DNA of 56,399 bases from an uncultured Oribacterium sp. (GCA_946413525.1 CAMKKZ010000025.1:1-56399); one strand, 5' to 3'. Shown: positions 7,398-17,584, counted from the first letter of the stretch. A program made the numbers and translations. Notes: generated by a model from the letters alone, not told the origin.

Positions 7398-10300
7398 ATG
7401 GCGAAAAAAGATGATATGAAAAACGCGCGGCAGAACATTATCGGGGGAATCGTCCTTGCCATTGGCATCCTGATCGCGTTCCTGATGTTTTACTACTCCA
7501 ACGTGAAACGTATAGCTTCTCAAAATCAACGTTATATCGAAGATACGGCAAGGAACAGGGCGTCGGCGCTGAACAGCTTCTTTGCGGAAAACCTTGACCA
7601 TATCAATACCGCCTCAGTCGCCTTTGGAACCGAATGCCTCAGAAGGGGATTTGACGCTTCCATATTGAATGCCGAAAAGGAAGGGGACATCCCGGAATCC
7701 GCGGCCGCTGAAATTTATGATATTCTGTCTGTCTATCAGGAACGCTTCGGTTTTGACTATCTGCGGTATGTGGACCGGCACGGACGTTATTATTCGACGA
7801 GGGGGATCGGCGTTCAGGCCGATGTGTCGGAACAGGAATATTACCGGAAAGGCATGGAGGGGATTTCCGGCGTAACGTACGTATTGAAGCCGGTCGTCGC
7901 GGCGGAGCGCCAGTTTGGCTTCTATGCCCCGGTTTACACGGGAGGCTGGGAGAACGGGGAGGTTTCAGGCGTGGTCGTCGGCTTCTTCGGCGAAGAACGG
8001 ATCCGGGAGCTGATTTCCATTTCCGTCTTTTCCTATTCGTGCGATACCATTCTCTGTGACAGGGACGGCACAGTCATTCAGAACACGGGGGAAAGGGAAC
8101 GTTTCGATAATTTCATCAGCGCGGTGAACGATGGCATCCTCGATATGGACACCCCGGACTTTTCAAAGGGCGGGAGCTTCCCTTTCGCTTTCAGGGAGAG
8201 TGGGAGGAGATCCGTCGGCTTTGCGGCCTATATCGGCGGGGCTGCGGATTACTATCTCGTTGTTTATTTTCCGGCGAACGTTTACCACTCAATGATCAGG
8301 AACGCGAACCGGAATGGCGTCATGCTCATGATAATGCTGCTTTGGATGTTCCTGGCCGTGGGCCTGTATTTCATTGCCCGTTACATCCGGCAGCGCAGGC
8401 GGATCATCGCGGAAGCCGACAGCACGATTGCCGCTGCCAATGATACCATAGCTGAAAGCGGGAAGATGATCACGGCGCTGGCATCGGACTATTTGGGCGT
8501 TTATTACCTGGCGCTGGATAAGGACGAAGGAATCTGCTATCAGGCGCATTCGGCTTTGGACGAAGGAATTGTCGTCGGGGAAAAGTTTTCTTACCTGAAG
8601 ACATTCACAGCTTATGCCGGGAAATATGTCCTTAAGAAGTATCGAAAGGGCTTCCTCGATTTCATCCGGCCCGACTCCATCCGGAACGGCCTGCGGGACA
8701 AGCTTGTTGTCTCCCATCGTTATATGGTGAAGAGAAACGGCAGGGAGACCTATGAGATGGTCCGCTTCGCCGGGGTGCGGCACCCTGAGGACCGGGACGA
8801 CCACCTCGTCCATTCCGTAAGCATGTGCTTCATGGATGTGGACGAGGAGATGAGGAGGACCCTGGAGCAGAGCGAGGCCCTGAGCGACGCGCTGCTTGCC
8901 GCGGAAGCCGCGAACAGGGCGAAGACGGCGTTCCTTTCCAATATGAGCCACGAGATCCGCACGCCGATGAACGCGATCATCGGACTTGACAGCATCCTCC
9001 TTGCGGACGAATCCATTTCCGACAGAACAAGGGAGAACCTGCAGAAAATCGACTCCTCCGCCCATCACCTTCTCGACATCATCAATAATGTCCTTGACAT
9101 GTCCCGTATTGAATCCGGGCACCTTTCCCTGAAAAACGAGGTATTTTCCTTTGCCAGGCTTCTCGAGCAGATCAACACGGTTATAAGCGGCCAGTGCAGG
9201 GAAAAGGGGCTGGAATATGAATGCCGCATCAAAGGGAATATTGAAGGCCATTTCATCGGGGACGAGATCAAGCTGCGCCAGATCCTTCTTAATATTCTGA
9301 GTAATGCCGTCAAGTTCACCCCCGCGGGGGGCAATGTGAACTTCCTCATCGAGGAGGTCGCGGGCTTTGGCGGCAATGCCACTCTTCAGTTCACGATCCG
9401 CGACACAGGTGTCGGCATGAGCGCGGATTACCTCCCCAGGCTCTTTGAACCGTTCAGCCAGGAAGACTCCTCCACCACGAGCAGATACGGGAGCACGGGG
9501 CTTGGCATGCCGATCACGAAAAGCATCGTGGAACTGATGAACGGCAGCATTTCCGTGGAGAGCGAAAAAGGGAAAGGGACCACGTTCATTGTCAAGGTGA
9601 CAATGCCGGTTGCCCGGAAATCAAAAACGGATGCCTTGCCCGAGCCTGTCCTTCCGCAGAAGCTGAGCGTCCTGGTGATCGATGACGACCCGATTGCCTG
9701 CGAGCACGCCCAGATTGTGCTCGGGAAGGTAGGGGTCAGCTGCGATACCGCGAAATCCGGGCCGGAGGGCATTGAAATGGTCGAGATCCGCAAGGCCAGG
9801 CAGACGCCTTATGACCTTCTCCTTGTCGACTGGAAGATGCCGGATATGGACGGACTGGAGACCACGAAAAAAATCCGTTCGGTGGTCGGAAACGACATCC
9901 CCGTCATCATACTGACTTCTTATAGCTGGGACGAAATTGCTGCCGAGGCCATGGAGGCGGGGGTTGATACCTTCGTTTCAAAGCCTCTGTTCGCGGAAAG
10001 GGTAATGGATCAGTTCAGGGATGCGTTCAAGAAGAAGAACCCGGAGCGGGCGGCGCACATTGCCGAGCTCAAGGGGCGCAGGCTTCTCCTGGCGGAGGAT
10101 GTGGCAGTGAACGCCGAGATTGTCATGATGGTGCTGTCCATGCGCGAGATAAGCTCCGAGCACGCGGAGAACGGGAAGATTGCCGTGGAGATGTTTGAGA
10201 GCCATGAGCAGGGGTACTATGACGCGATCCTGATGGACATGCGGATGCCCGAGATGGACGGGCTGGAAGCGACAAGGACGATCCGGGCGCTGGAGAGGCC

Positions 10301-10451
10301 CGATGCGAAAACGATCCCGATCATCGCGTTGACGGCGAACGCGTTCGATGAGGATGTCCAGCGCAGCATGCAGGCCGGGCTGAACGCCCATCTGAGCAAG
10401 CCGGTTGACCCGGAGGTGCTGTTCCGGACGCTGGAAACCTTGCTGCCATAA
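7398..10451 (+). CDS. Hybrid sensor histidine kinase with two receiver domains
   Basis: ATG at 7398 is preceded by GGAGGAG at 7384-7390, which decides it over the upstream TTG. Order of parts: transmembrane helix (about 12-32), a periplasm-facing Cache-like sensor region of about 270 residues, a second helix (about 305-330), a PAS-like linker, HisKA with phospho-accepting His518 in NMSHEIRTPMN, HATPase_c with Asn636 in the N box and GSTGLGMPI as G2 box, then receiver 1 with Asp811 in LLVDWKMPDMDG and receiver 2 with Asp947 in AILMDMRMPEMDG. Conserved Lys residues SKPLF and SKPVD are present in both receivers. It senses an extracellular ligand; the ligand and output are unknown, since no response regulator with a DNA-binding domain lies nearby. 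A partial duplication of its 3' end follows at 10502. Confidence 0.92.
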   Translation: MAKKDDMKNARQNIIGGIVLAIGILIAFLMFYYSNVKRIASQNQRYIEDTARNRASALNSFFAENLDHINTASVAFGTECLRRGFDASILNAEKEGDIPESAAAEIYDILSVYQERFGFDYLRYVDRHGRYYSTRGIGVQADVSEQEYYRKGMEGISGVTYVLKPVVAAERQFGFYAPVYTGGWENGEVSGVVVGFFGEERIRELISISVFSYSCDTILCDRDGTVIQNTGERERFDNFISAVNDGILDMDTPDFSKGGSFPFAFRESGRRSVGFAAYIGGAADYYLVVYFPANVYHSMIRNANRNGVMLMIMLLWMFLAVGLYFIARYIRQRRRIIAEADSTIAAANDTIAESGKMITALASDYLGVYYLALDKDEGICYQAHSALDEGIVVGEKFSYLKTFTAYAGKYVLKKYRKGFLDFIRPDSIRNGLRDKLVVSHRYMVKRNGRETYEMVRFAGVRHPEDRDDHLVHSVSMCFMDVDEEMRRTLEQSEALSDALLAAEAANRAKTAFLSNMSHEIRTPMNAIIGLDSILLADESISDRTRENLQKIDSSAHHLLDIINNVLDMSRIESGHLSLKNEVFSFARLLEQINTVISGQCREKGLEYECRIKGNIEGHFIGDEIKLRQILLNILSNAVKFTPAGGNVNFLIEEVAGFGGNATLQFTIRDTGVGMSADYLPRLFEPFSQEDSSTTSRYGSTGLGMPITKSIVELMNGSISVESEKGKGTTFIVKVTMPVARKSKTDALPEPVLPQKLSVLVIDDDPIACEHAQIVLGKVGVSCDTAKSGPEGIEMVEIRKARQTPYDLLLVDWKMPDMDGLETTKKIRSVVGNDIPVIILTSYSWDEIAAEAMEAGVDTFVSKPLFAERVMDQFRDAFKKKNPERAAHIAELKGRRLLLAEDVAVNAEIVMMVLSMREISSEHAENGKIAVEMFESHEQGYYDAILMDMRMPEMDGLEATRTIRALERPDAKTIPIIALTANAFDEDVQRSMQAGLNAHLSKPVDPEVLFRTLETLLP

Positions 10452-10545
10452 GCTTTTACGGATGATCATTGCTCCTTATCCGGCTGCGGATTGATGTCTC
10501 CGGAAACTTTGCTGTAGCAAGCTTTCACGGATGGGGCGGCATACG
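10433..10545 (+). repeat. Imperfect duplication of the 3' end of the kinase gene
   Basis: GGAAACCTTGCTG...AAGCTTTTACGGATG at 10433-10475 reappears as GGAAACTTTGCTG...AAGCTTTCACGGATG from 10502, offset 69 bases, including the region of the stop codon. Confidence 0.65.
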
Positions 10546-10552
10546 TTAATAT

Positions 10553-10628
10553 AGGTTTTTCCGCAGCATTCCTGTGGGATGCGCCAAATACGGTATTAAC
10601 TATGCCTGATGCATAGTTAATACCTACC
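10553..10628 (+). repeat. Composite hairpin array, shortened copy
   Basis: Starts GGTTTTTCCGCAGCATTCC, continues with GTGGGATGCGCCAAATACGG and ends with the hairpin ATTAACTATGCCTGATGCA...GTTAAT. The same modules are in longer arrays at 20046-20181 and 21311-21448. It lies in the 477-bp gap before the GGDEF gene. The rest of the gap holds no gene that I can see. Confidence 0.8.
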
Positions 10629-10805
10629 TTAATGTTTATGGCTCCAAAGCTTTGACGAAGGGTGCATAATGTGTTGTCGCTGCTTGTGTTTCATGTTATT
10701 ATATTTATGGAGGTAATCTCCGCAGAGGTCATCTCCAGGGCAGCTATACATGCGGCGTCTATATTTGCTGAAAATACAAGTTGGCTGTACATGGGTAGAA
10801 ATGCT

Positions 10806-10880
10806 GCGCTGCGCAGCGGCAAATTTCCTTTGCGTTTTTGCGTGCATATAAGGAAATGCTGATTTAATCAGAATTCCCTT
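10806..10880 (+). repeat. GCGGCAAATTTCC repeat, copy 1
   Basis: GCGGCAAATTTCCTTTGCG and AAGGAAATGCTGATTTAATC also occur in the same order at 38898-38960. The unit contains inverted arms around AAGGAAAT. It lies immediately upstream of the GGDEF gene start and may contribute to its leader. Confidence 0.7.
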
Positions 10881-10928
10881 AGCGGATGGGAACGGTTGGC
10901 AATGGTATTGGAAGATAAGGGTGGGATA

Positions 10929-13900
10929 ATGAAGACAAAGGGTGATGTAAAGGCTGCGAAAGCGTCAAAGGGTTTTTCACAGTTCCTGTTTAAACCGTCG
11001 GTATGGTCGCTGTCACTGCTCGTTTTCTGTGTTTTTTTGAATATTGCGGGATACTCGCTGTTTGCCAGGAGGTCGCTGCCGCTCTGGATGGATTCCGTCG
11101 GGACCTTGATTGCGGCCATTGAACTGGGACCCCTGGGGGGAGTCCTCGCCGGGATGATTGCTTCGATTATTATATCCTTCTTTGTTCCGACCAATCTCCC
11201 CTATACTCTGGTCGCGATAGGGGTGGGCTTCTCAATCGGAGTATTCTATCCCAGAAAGAAGCAGAAGGATGCATTCGCGGCGATTTCCTCTGCCGTGCTG
11301 GCAGGAATCGTGGCTCTCGTCATATCCGTACCGCTTAATATGCTTTTTGCCGATGGGTATACGGGGAATGAGTGGGGCGATGCCCTGATTGACATGCTTT
11401 CAAAGTATTTTACATCGATGCCCCTCCGCGCTATCCTAGGGCAGGCCTTCGTGGACATCCCGGACAAGATTTACTCCTTGATTCTGGCCGTGCTGCTGAT
11501 ACGTGTCGGAGAAAGGATCTGGCCGATGCAGAGACGGAAAAAGAACAAGCTGGGGAACCGGCCTGCCTTAGGCGTGTTGGCATCATTTTTCTTTCTTTCT
11601 TTTGGAACTGTCTTTTTGCAGCCTGTCCTTCCCGGCCTTACGGCAAGGGCAGCCGCACTGGATGAGTTGGCGGCTCAGGTGGAGGATGCCGCAGTAACAG
11701 AGGAAGCTTCCGAAAAAGCTGAGACTGTCCCGGCTGTGAATAAGGAGACCGCAATAACAGCGGAAGCTTCCGAAAAGGCCGCGACTCTTGCGGCTTCGGA
11801 TGAGGAGACCGCAATAACAGCGGAAGCTTCCGAAAAGGCCGCGACTCTTGCGGCTTCGGATGAGGATGCCACAATAACAGCGGAAGCTTCCGAAAAAGCT
11901 GCGACTCTTGCGGCTTCGAATGAGGATACCACAATAACAGCGGAAGCTTCCGAAAAGACCGCAACTCTTGCGGCTGCAGATGAGAATGCCGCCATCAAAG
12001 GAGATGGCGAGGCATCGGGAAGAAAGGCCGACAAGGCATCTGAAAAAGAAGTCAGTGAAGCCTCCGACAAGACCTCCGCTGCCGTATCCGAAATAGAAGT
12101 CAGTGAGGCTTCCGAAGAGAAAGCTGACGATGCATCCGAAAAGCCGGCCGACGCTGCCGCTGCGTCTGCTTTCGGAAAGCTCCCCTCCAATCTTCTGTCA
12201 CACTCGGAAGTGAATTTCGCCTCGGATTATGAGACGGTCAGGTACGGCACGGATGACGGGCTGGTCTCCGCAGAGGTGAATGCCATTGCCCAGACGCCGG
12301 ACGGCTATATCTGGGCGGGCACCTATTCCGGGCTTTACCGATATAATGGCACACGCTTCCAGGCGATGCAGATGGATTCGCGTTTCAGCAGCATTACCGT
12401 GCTCCACGTGGATGCCCGGGGTCGGCTCTGGATTGGGACGAATGACAGCGGCCTTTGCTGCTATAACCCGGAAACCAGCGAGTTCTATTATTATAATGTT
12501 TATAATGGTCTGGGCTCCAACGCGATCCGGTCCATTACGGAGGACCGGGACGGGAACCTCTATGTGGGCACCGTGACCATACTTTCAAAAATCGGGAAAG
12601 ACGGGGATGTAACGACATTTACCGATTGGGATTATATCAGCGGCGTCCGCTCCATCACCCTCGCGGAAGACGGCACGATCGCCGGAGTGTGCAATTCCGG
12701 GGCTCTTTTCTTTATCCGGGATGACGAGCTCGTCGGATATTATATGCTGGATGACCACGGGGTATACTATGCGGCCGTGGCAGCCGACGGGGATGGGAAT
12801 TATCTTGTGGGGACCAGCGCGGACTATGCTCTTAAGGTGCGCCTCGGCAAGCAGGGAATCGATGTCCTGCAGCGAATCGACATGGGCGAGACGGCCGCCT
12901 TTAACAAGATACTATATGACCCGGAAGCCGATGGGTATTTCTACTGCTGCGCCAACGGCCTTGGCTTTATATCGAACAAAGACGGCAAGGTCACGGATCT
13001 TTCCAGCTCGAGCTATAACAGCTCTATCGGCGACGTCTTCCTGGATTACCAGAGGAATATCTGGTTTGCGTCTGACAAGCAGGGGATCCAGTGCCTGTCC
13101 TGGAACCCTTTTGAAGACATTTTTATAAAATGCGGCCTGCAGCCGAATGTTGTGAACAGCCTTCTGATCGATGAAGGGCTGCTCTATATCGCGACAGACG
13201 GGGGCCTTGACATCGTGGACCTTGACAGCTTCGAGGAGGTGAAGCCGGACTGGATTTCGGTCTTTGATGGCGTGAGGATCCGTCATATCCTTCGGGACAG
13301 CGCAGGGAATTTCTGGTTCAGCACCTTTGGCCCGGACGGACTGGTGGAAATCTCCCCGGAGGGGGATGTCCATTCTTATACGGAAAAGACGGAGGGCACC
13401 CTGGGCGGACGTTTCCGTTTTGCCATGGAGCTCCGGGATGGCCGCATCCTTGCTTCCAGCAATATGGGGCTTAATTACATACGGGACGGGAAAGTGGAAA
13501 AGACCCTTGGGGACGATGAGGGGATCACGGCCCAGATACTGTCCCTGGTGGAAGAAAGTAATGGGGACCTTCGCGCCGGATCCGATGGGGACGGAGCCTT
13601 CATCATCCGGGGTGACAGGATCGTGCGCCGGATCGGAAAGAGGGAGGGAATGAATTCCCAGGTCATTATGAAGATCGTCCCCTGCAGCAGGGGATACATT
13701 TACGTGACCAGTAATGCCCTGTATTATGATAACGGCCACTCAGTAAAGTGCCTGGACGCTTTCCCTTACAGCAACAATTACGATGTATATATCACGGATG
13801 AGGGCGTGGCCTGGGTCAGCTCCAGCGCGGGTCTCTTTATTGTGAAGGAAGAGGACCTGATCGCGAACAAAGGAAGCTCCGAAGGGTCTGAGGAAAGCGA

Positions 13901-15692
13901 GTCGGGTAATGGCAAGGAAGCGGCCTCCAATGGCGCGTCGGGCAATGGCAAGGACACGGCCTTCAATGGCGCGTCGGGTAATGGCAAGGACGCAGGCTCC
14001 AACAGTCCGAAGGACGGTGCCGGTTCCGGTAGTCTGGAGAACGGAGATCAGCATCCGGCTTCAAATACGGAATCAGGCAGCTTGCGCGTAGTGGAGAATA
14101 ACAACCAGAATTCCATGGGGGGCTACAGCTATGACCTCCTGAACAAGAGCCGCGGCTTCAATACTACGCTGACCTCCAATGCCACTAACGCGGTGGACGG
14201 GGATGAGCTTTACCTTTGCTGCACGACCGGGGTCAAGAGGATTTCGGTAAAGAAATATAATGCCTACGACATGGATTATCAGATCCGCCTGTCTTCCCTC
14301 AGGGTGGAGGGGCAGGAAATCCATCCCGTGGACGGGCAGTACGATATCCCGCCCATGTCCGGACGGATAGAGTTCGACATTGCCGTGCTCAATTTCAACC
14401 TGTCCAACCCGCTGCTCCGCATTTATCTTGAGAACTCGGGGGATACGGGGGTGACTTGCCATCAGGATGAGCTGGTGACCTTCAGCTTCACCAACCTGCC
14501 CCACGGGGACTATGCGCTCCATGTGCAGGTGCTTGACGCGACCAGCAATGCCGTGCTCCGGGAGGAGGTCTTCCCTGTCCATAAGGCGGCCATGCTTTAT
14601 GAACAGAGATATTTCCGGCTTTACCTTCTGTTCGTCGTCACTATGTTCATGCTCTTCCTGGGCTGGCTGGTGGGGCATATCCATCAGAAGGACCTCCGCA
14701 TCCAGGGCCTGCAGAAGGAAGCCTCCACGGATCTCATGACCGGCCTTCTTAACAAGGCGGCGTCCCAGAAGGCGATCGGTGAAGCCATGGCCGAAGGGGA
14801 GGGGATTTTCACGATCATTGACCTGGACAGCTTCAAGCTGGTGAACGACCTTTACGGGCACGACATGGGCGACAAGATCCTGATCCGTTTTTCCGAGCTG
14901 ATCGTTTCCCATATCCGCTGGGAGGATCTGGCCGGGCGGATCGGCGGGGATGAATTCGTCGCGTATTTCAGGGACACGAATTCGGAGAATGCCATTTCGA
15001 GGATCACAGCCCTCATCAATGAGGAGATCATGCAGTCCGCGAAGGAATACATGGGCGAGGACATGAACATCCCGCTGGGCTGCTCCATCGGGGCCGTGAA
15101 GATCCCGGAGGGCGGCAGGGATTATCATGAGATTTACAAGAAGGCGGACCGGGCTCTGTATCAGGTGAAGATGAACGGAAAGCATGGTTATGCCTTTTAT
15201 AATGCCGCCGGAATGGAATCGGAGCAGGAGGATTCGGCTGCCGGCACGATGGAGAGCATCCGCATGGTGCTGGGGGAGAGGAATATCGGCAAGGGCGCTT
15301 TCCGCATCGATTTCGACAAGTTCAAGGTGGCATACCGTATGGTCATGCGCCTGAAAAAGGAGCATGAGGCGGATGAGGCCGCGAACGGATCGGGCGCGAC
15401 CCTCAGCAGGATCAAGCCGCATATCCTGAGCATAAGCCTCCATGACGAGGCGGGCGGGACGGATGTGCCGGCCGAAGTGGCGGAGGATTTCCAGGAATTC
15501 CTTGCCGGGTCGCTCCGGCCCTGTGACATTATCGCCGCCAACGGCAGCAGCCGTTTCGTCGTGCTCCGGACCGGCCTTGAGCCGGAGGACGTCCCCGAGG
15601 CGGGCGAGGAAAATGCCGAGGCCTGGCAGGATGTCCTGGCGGCCTGGAGGAACGGCGGCTTCCGCGCGGCTTACGAAGAGGAGCTGATCTGA
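10929..15692 (+). CDS. Giant membrane sensor: ECF-S-like membrane domain, two-component-type propeller, Y_Y_Y domain and GGDEF diguanylate cyclase
   Basis: I place the start at ATG 10929 behind AAGGGTGGG; TTG 10896 and ATG 10902 are alternatives. Parts: a hydrophobic N-terminal region (about 15-195) that resembles the membrane fold of ECF transporter S components (SLPLWMDSVGTLIAAIELGP); a Ser/Ala/Glu repeat linker; a Reg_prop-type beta-propeller (about 424-1110, e.g. AIAQTPDGYIWAGTYSGLYRY); a Y_Y_Y domain (about 1117-1217); a helix (about 1228-1248); GGDEF at residues 1339-1343 with RWED five residues before it, so both the active site and the inhibitory RxxD site are intact. The C-terminal 150 residues look like a degenerate second GGDEF-like domain. 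It should make cyclic di-GMP on extracellular binding. A Gly/Asn/Ser-rich insert sits at about 984-1044. Confidence 0.88.
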   Translation: MKTKGDVKAAKASKGFSQFLFKPSVWSLSLLVFCVFLNIAGYSLFARRSLPLWMDSVGTLIAAIELGPLGGVLAGMIASIIISFFVPTNLPYTLVAIGVGFSIGVFYPRKKQKDAFAAISSAVLAGIVALVISVPLNMLFADGYTGNEWGDALIDMLSKYFTSMPLRAILGQAFVDIPDKIYSLILAVLLIRVGERIWPMQRRKKNKLGNRPALGVLASFFFLSFGTVFLQPVLPGLTARAAALDELAAQVEDAAVTEEASEKAETVPAVNKETAITAEASEKAATLAASDEETAITAEASEKAATLAASDEDATITAEASEKAATLAASNEDTTITAEASEKTATLAAADENAAIKGDGEASGRKADKASEKEVSEASDKTSAAVSEIEVSEASEEKADDASEKPADAAAASAFGKLPSNLLSHSEVNFASDYETVRYGTDDGLVSAEVNAIAQTPDGYIWAGTYSGLYRYNGTRFQAMQMDSRFSSITVLHVDARGRLWIGTNDSGLCCYNPETSEFYYYNVYNGLGSNAIRSITEDRDGNLYVGTVTILSKIGKDGDVTTFTDWDYISGVRSITLAEDGTIAGVCNSGALFFIRDDELVGYYMLDDHGVYYAAVAADGDGNYLVGTSADYALKVRLGKQGIDVLQRIDMGETAAFNKILYDPEADGYFYCCANGLGFISNKDGKVTDLSSSSYNSSIGDVFLDYQRNIWFASDKQGIQCLSWNPFEDIFIKCGLQPNVVNSLLIDEGLLYIATDGGLDIVDLDSFEEVKPDWISVFDGVRIRHILRDSAGNFWFSTFGPDGLVEISPEGDVHSYTEKTEGTLGGRFRFAMELRDGRILASSNMGLNYIRDGKVEKTLGDDEGITAQILSLVEESNGDLRAGSDGDGAFIIRGDRIVRRIGKREGMNSQVIMKIVPCSRGYIYVTSNALYYDNGHSVKCLDAFPYSNNYDVYITDEGVAWVSSSAGLFIVKEEDLIANKGSSEGSEESESGNGKEAASNGASGNGKDTAFNGASGNGKDAGSNSPKDGAGSGSLENGDQHPASNTESGSLRVVENNNQNSMGGYSYDLLNKSRGFNTTLTSNATNAVDGDELYLCCTTGVKRISVKKYNAYDMDYQIRLSSLRVEGQEIHPVDGQYDIPPMSGRIEFDIAVLNFNLSNPLLRIYLENSGDTGVTCHQDELVTFSFTNLPHGDYALHVQVLDATSNAVLREEVFPVHKAAMLYEQRYFRLYLLFVVTMFMLFLGWLVGHIHQKDLRIQGLQKEASTDLMTGLLNKAASQKAIGEAMAEGEGIFTIIDLDSFKLVNDLYGHDMGDKILIRFSELIVSHIRWEDLAGRIGGDEFVAYFRDTNSENAISRITALINEEIMQSAKEYMGEDMNIPLGCSIGAVKIPEGGRDYHEIYKKADRALYQVKMNGKHGYAFYNAAGMESEQEDSAAGTMESIRMVLGERNIGKGAFRIDFDKFKVAYRMVMRLKKEHEADEAANGSGATLSRIKPHILSISLHDEAGGTDVPAEVAEDFQEFLAGSLRPCDIIAANGSSRFVVLRTGLEPEDVPEAGEENAEAWQDVLAAWRNGGFRAAYEEELI
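11690..11990 (+). repeat. 60-bp in-frame tandem repeat in the GGDEF sensor gene
   Basis: About five units encode variants of a 20-residue unit with core EASEKAATLAAS followed by acidic residues and AITA. Units at about 11750, 11810, 11870 and 11930 are nearly identical, which points to recent expansion in an unstructured linker. Confidence 0.9.
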
Positions 15693-15883
15693 GGGGCGGC
15701 AGAGACTGGGAAGAGCGAATTTGTCTGACAGAACTCAAATCGTTCCGCAAAGGACAAGAAATGCAGCAGAGGCCGGTAAGCAATTCCCTGTACGGGGCTT
15801 AATAATCTGTATATTGATTTCGTGCTGGGGGCGCTTTCTCAGAGACAGTCTTAACCGGGTTTTGAAAAAAGAAAGGAGAAGAG

Positions 15884-16276
15884 ATGAGTGCGGCAGTAAG
15901 GTATTATTCAAGGTCGGGAAAGACGAAGGCAGTGGCGGAGGCAATCGCCAGTGCGGCGGGAGTTCCCGCGGTATCGGTGGACTCAGCGGATTCCGCCATC
16001 AAGGAGCCGGTGGATGTCCTGTTCATTGGCGGAGCGCTTTATGCGTATGGGATTGACGGCCATTTGAGGGATTACCTCGGGACATTGAAGAAGGGTGACG
16101 CGAAGAAGGCGGTGGTATTCTCAACATCCTGGATTTCAAAGCATGCGATCGACCTGATTAAGAAGGGTCTCGAGAATGCGGGAATTCCGGTGGAAAGCGA
16201 ATTCTTTTATTTGAAGAGCGGGCAGGTGGATGGGAAGCTGCAGGAAGCAAAAGCATTTGCGGGCAAATATCTTTAA
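15884..16276 (+). CDS. Flavodoxin family protein
   Basis: Start ATG follows AAAGGAG. The 130-residue protein has the flavodoxin fold: an N-terminal strand followed by the FMN phosphate loop SRSGKTKAVAEAI at about residues 8-20, VDVLFIGGALYAYG in the middle, and a C-terminal helix. It is short compared with classical flavodoxins and resembles the general short-chain flavodoxin family of Clostridia, which carry electrons in reductive metabolism. There is no partner oxidoreductase next to it, so the electron donor and acceptor are unknown. Confidence 0.85.
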   Translation: MSAAVRYYSRSGKTKAVAEAIASAAGVPAVSVDSADSAIKEPVDVLFIGGALYAYGIDGHLRDYLGTLKKGDAKKAVVFSTSWISKHAIDLIKKGLENAGIPVESEFFYLKSGQVDGKLQEAKAFAGKYL

Positions 16277-16453
16277 ACTGCGCAGACAGGGCTTCGTCCG
16301 GCCGAAGGGAGACATGTAGCATGCGACACCGCAGATTTTTGTCGGAAATTAAAGCAGCCAAAAAACTACTTTAATACTTTGAATTAAAGGGGATTTTCAG
16401 TTGTTGTAGGGAAAAGCGCGTCAAAAGTCTGGGGGATGTGCGGGGGATTTCGT

Positions 16454-17584
16454 ATGGAAATTGAGACGGCTTTGGGAATACGTTATGTGAAGCTTCATTT
16501 TCTTCTTGAATTCACAGGGGCTTATTCTCTGCCGGTCAATAAGGCTTCCGCCCTGCGGGGCGGCATCGGGGAGATGCTGTTAAACGCGAATTGCGTAATG
16601 GACAGAAACTGCGATGCCTGCGCTTTCTGTTCGGAGTGCCTTGTGCAGAGAATCATGTATTCCAAGATGGAAATCCAGCCCGCTTTTATGAGCCAGGGCG
16701 ACAGCGTGGGCTATGTCTTTGAATGCGAGGACTACCGGGACCGTGTTTTTGAGGGAGAGAGGCTGGAGTTCCGTCTCATTCTCTTTGGGAAATCCATCGT
16801 GTACTTCAGCCAGTACCTGAACGCGCTTTATGCATTGGGACAAACCGGGCTTGGGAAGGACGGCGCCCGGTTCCGCATTGTTTCCGTCACCAACACGGTC
16901 GGGGAGGAAATCCTGGAAGGAAACAGCGTACGCATGGACAGATACAAGGTGCATACGCTGGCCTCTTATGTCCGTTACAGGGAGGAATCCATAAAAACAG
17001 AAGCTCGAAAGGCTTCAAAGGGTTTAATGAATTCAGACAGACCGAGGGTTCCGGAGGGCTTAATGAATTCAGACGGATCGACGGTTCCGGAGGGCTTAAT
17101 GAATTCAGACGGATCGAGGGTTCCGGAGGGATTAATGAATTCAGACCCGTCAGGATGTAAGGAGGGAAACGGAGGGCTGTACACCCTCCGTTTCCGTTCG
17201 CCGCTGGCCTTGAAGTATCGAGGAGAATTCCTGAATGATTTCCATATGGAGGCCCTGCTGGAGGGGATCTGCCGGAGAATATATATGCTGGACTGTTTTG
17301 AGGGGATTGAAAGCGAGCCGAAGGCAATGATGCCGGAAGTGATTCCCCGACTTATCTCTCAGGGAGTGAAAAAAGCCCGCGTTCGGCGTTATTCCATGAG
17401 GCGTGATTCCGCCATGCTCATGAGCGGGATCGAAGGGGAGGCTCTTGTTTCCAATGTGGGAAAGGAAGCCCTGGCCCTGCTCCTTGCCGGCGAGCTGATC
17501 CACATCGGGAAGAATACAAGCTTTGGATTCGGGCGTTTCCGGGTCAAAGCCTGCCAGAACAGCCTTCCGCCGTTTCCGGATTAA
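16454..17584 (+). CDS. cas6: Orphan Cas6-type pre-crRNA endoribonuclease with in-frame repeat insertion
   Basis: ATG 16454 follows a GGGGG stretch; an in-frame ATG at 16436 lacks a good site. The protein has an N-terminal RAMP-like half with a four-cysteine cluster (DRNCDACAFCSECLV, about residues 51-65) common in clostridial Cas6, and a C-terminal half with LRFRSPLALKYRGEFL and the glycine-rich end GKNTSFGFGRFRV characteristic of Cas6. The family cuts repeat RNA of class 1 CRISPR systems. No array and no other clear cas gene is in the window. Residues about 189-235 are a four-copy repeat of 12 residues (core GLMNSDGSRVPE) foreign to the family, between the two halves. It may act in trans on a distant array or may be a relic. 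Confidence 0.75.
   Translation: MEIETALGIRYVKLHFLLEFTGAYSLPVNKASALRGGIGEMLLNANCVMDRNCDACAFCSECLVQRIMYSKMEIQPAFMSQGDSVGYVFECEDYRDRVFEGERLEFRLILFGKSIVYFSQYLNALYALGQTGLGKDGARFRIVSVTNTVGEEILEGNSVRMDRYKVHTLASYVRYREESIKTEARKASKGLMNSDRPRVPEGLMNSDGSTVPEGLMNSDGSRVPEGLMNSDPSGCKEGNGGLYTLRFRSPLALKYRGEFLNDFHMEALLEGICRRIYMLDCFEGIESEPKAMMPEVIPRLISQGVKKARVRRYSMRRDSAMLMSGIEGEALVSNVGKEALALLLAGELIHIGKNTSFGFGRFRVKACQNSLPPFPD
17020..17155 (+). repeat. 36-bp in-frame tandem repeat inside cas6
   Basis: Four copies of GGCTTAATGAATTCAGAC plus a GGTTCCGGAG tail, each 36 bases, encode GLMNSD-x-VPE units. The repeat keeps frame and has no stop. Confidence 0.9.

Noticed and set aside
8289..9251. Minus-strand open frame of 320 codons opposite the hybrid kinase
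   Set aside because: Shadow frame; the plus strand has conserved HisKA and HATPase motifs here.
14073..15443. Long minus-strand open frame opposite the GGDEF gene
   Set aside because: Shadow of a strongly supported gene; no ribosome binding site and unnatural composition.
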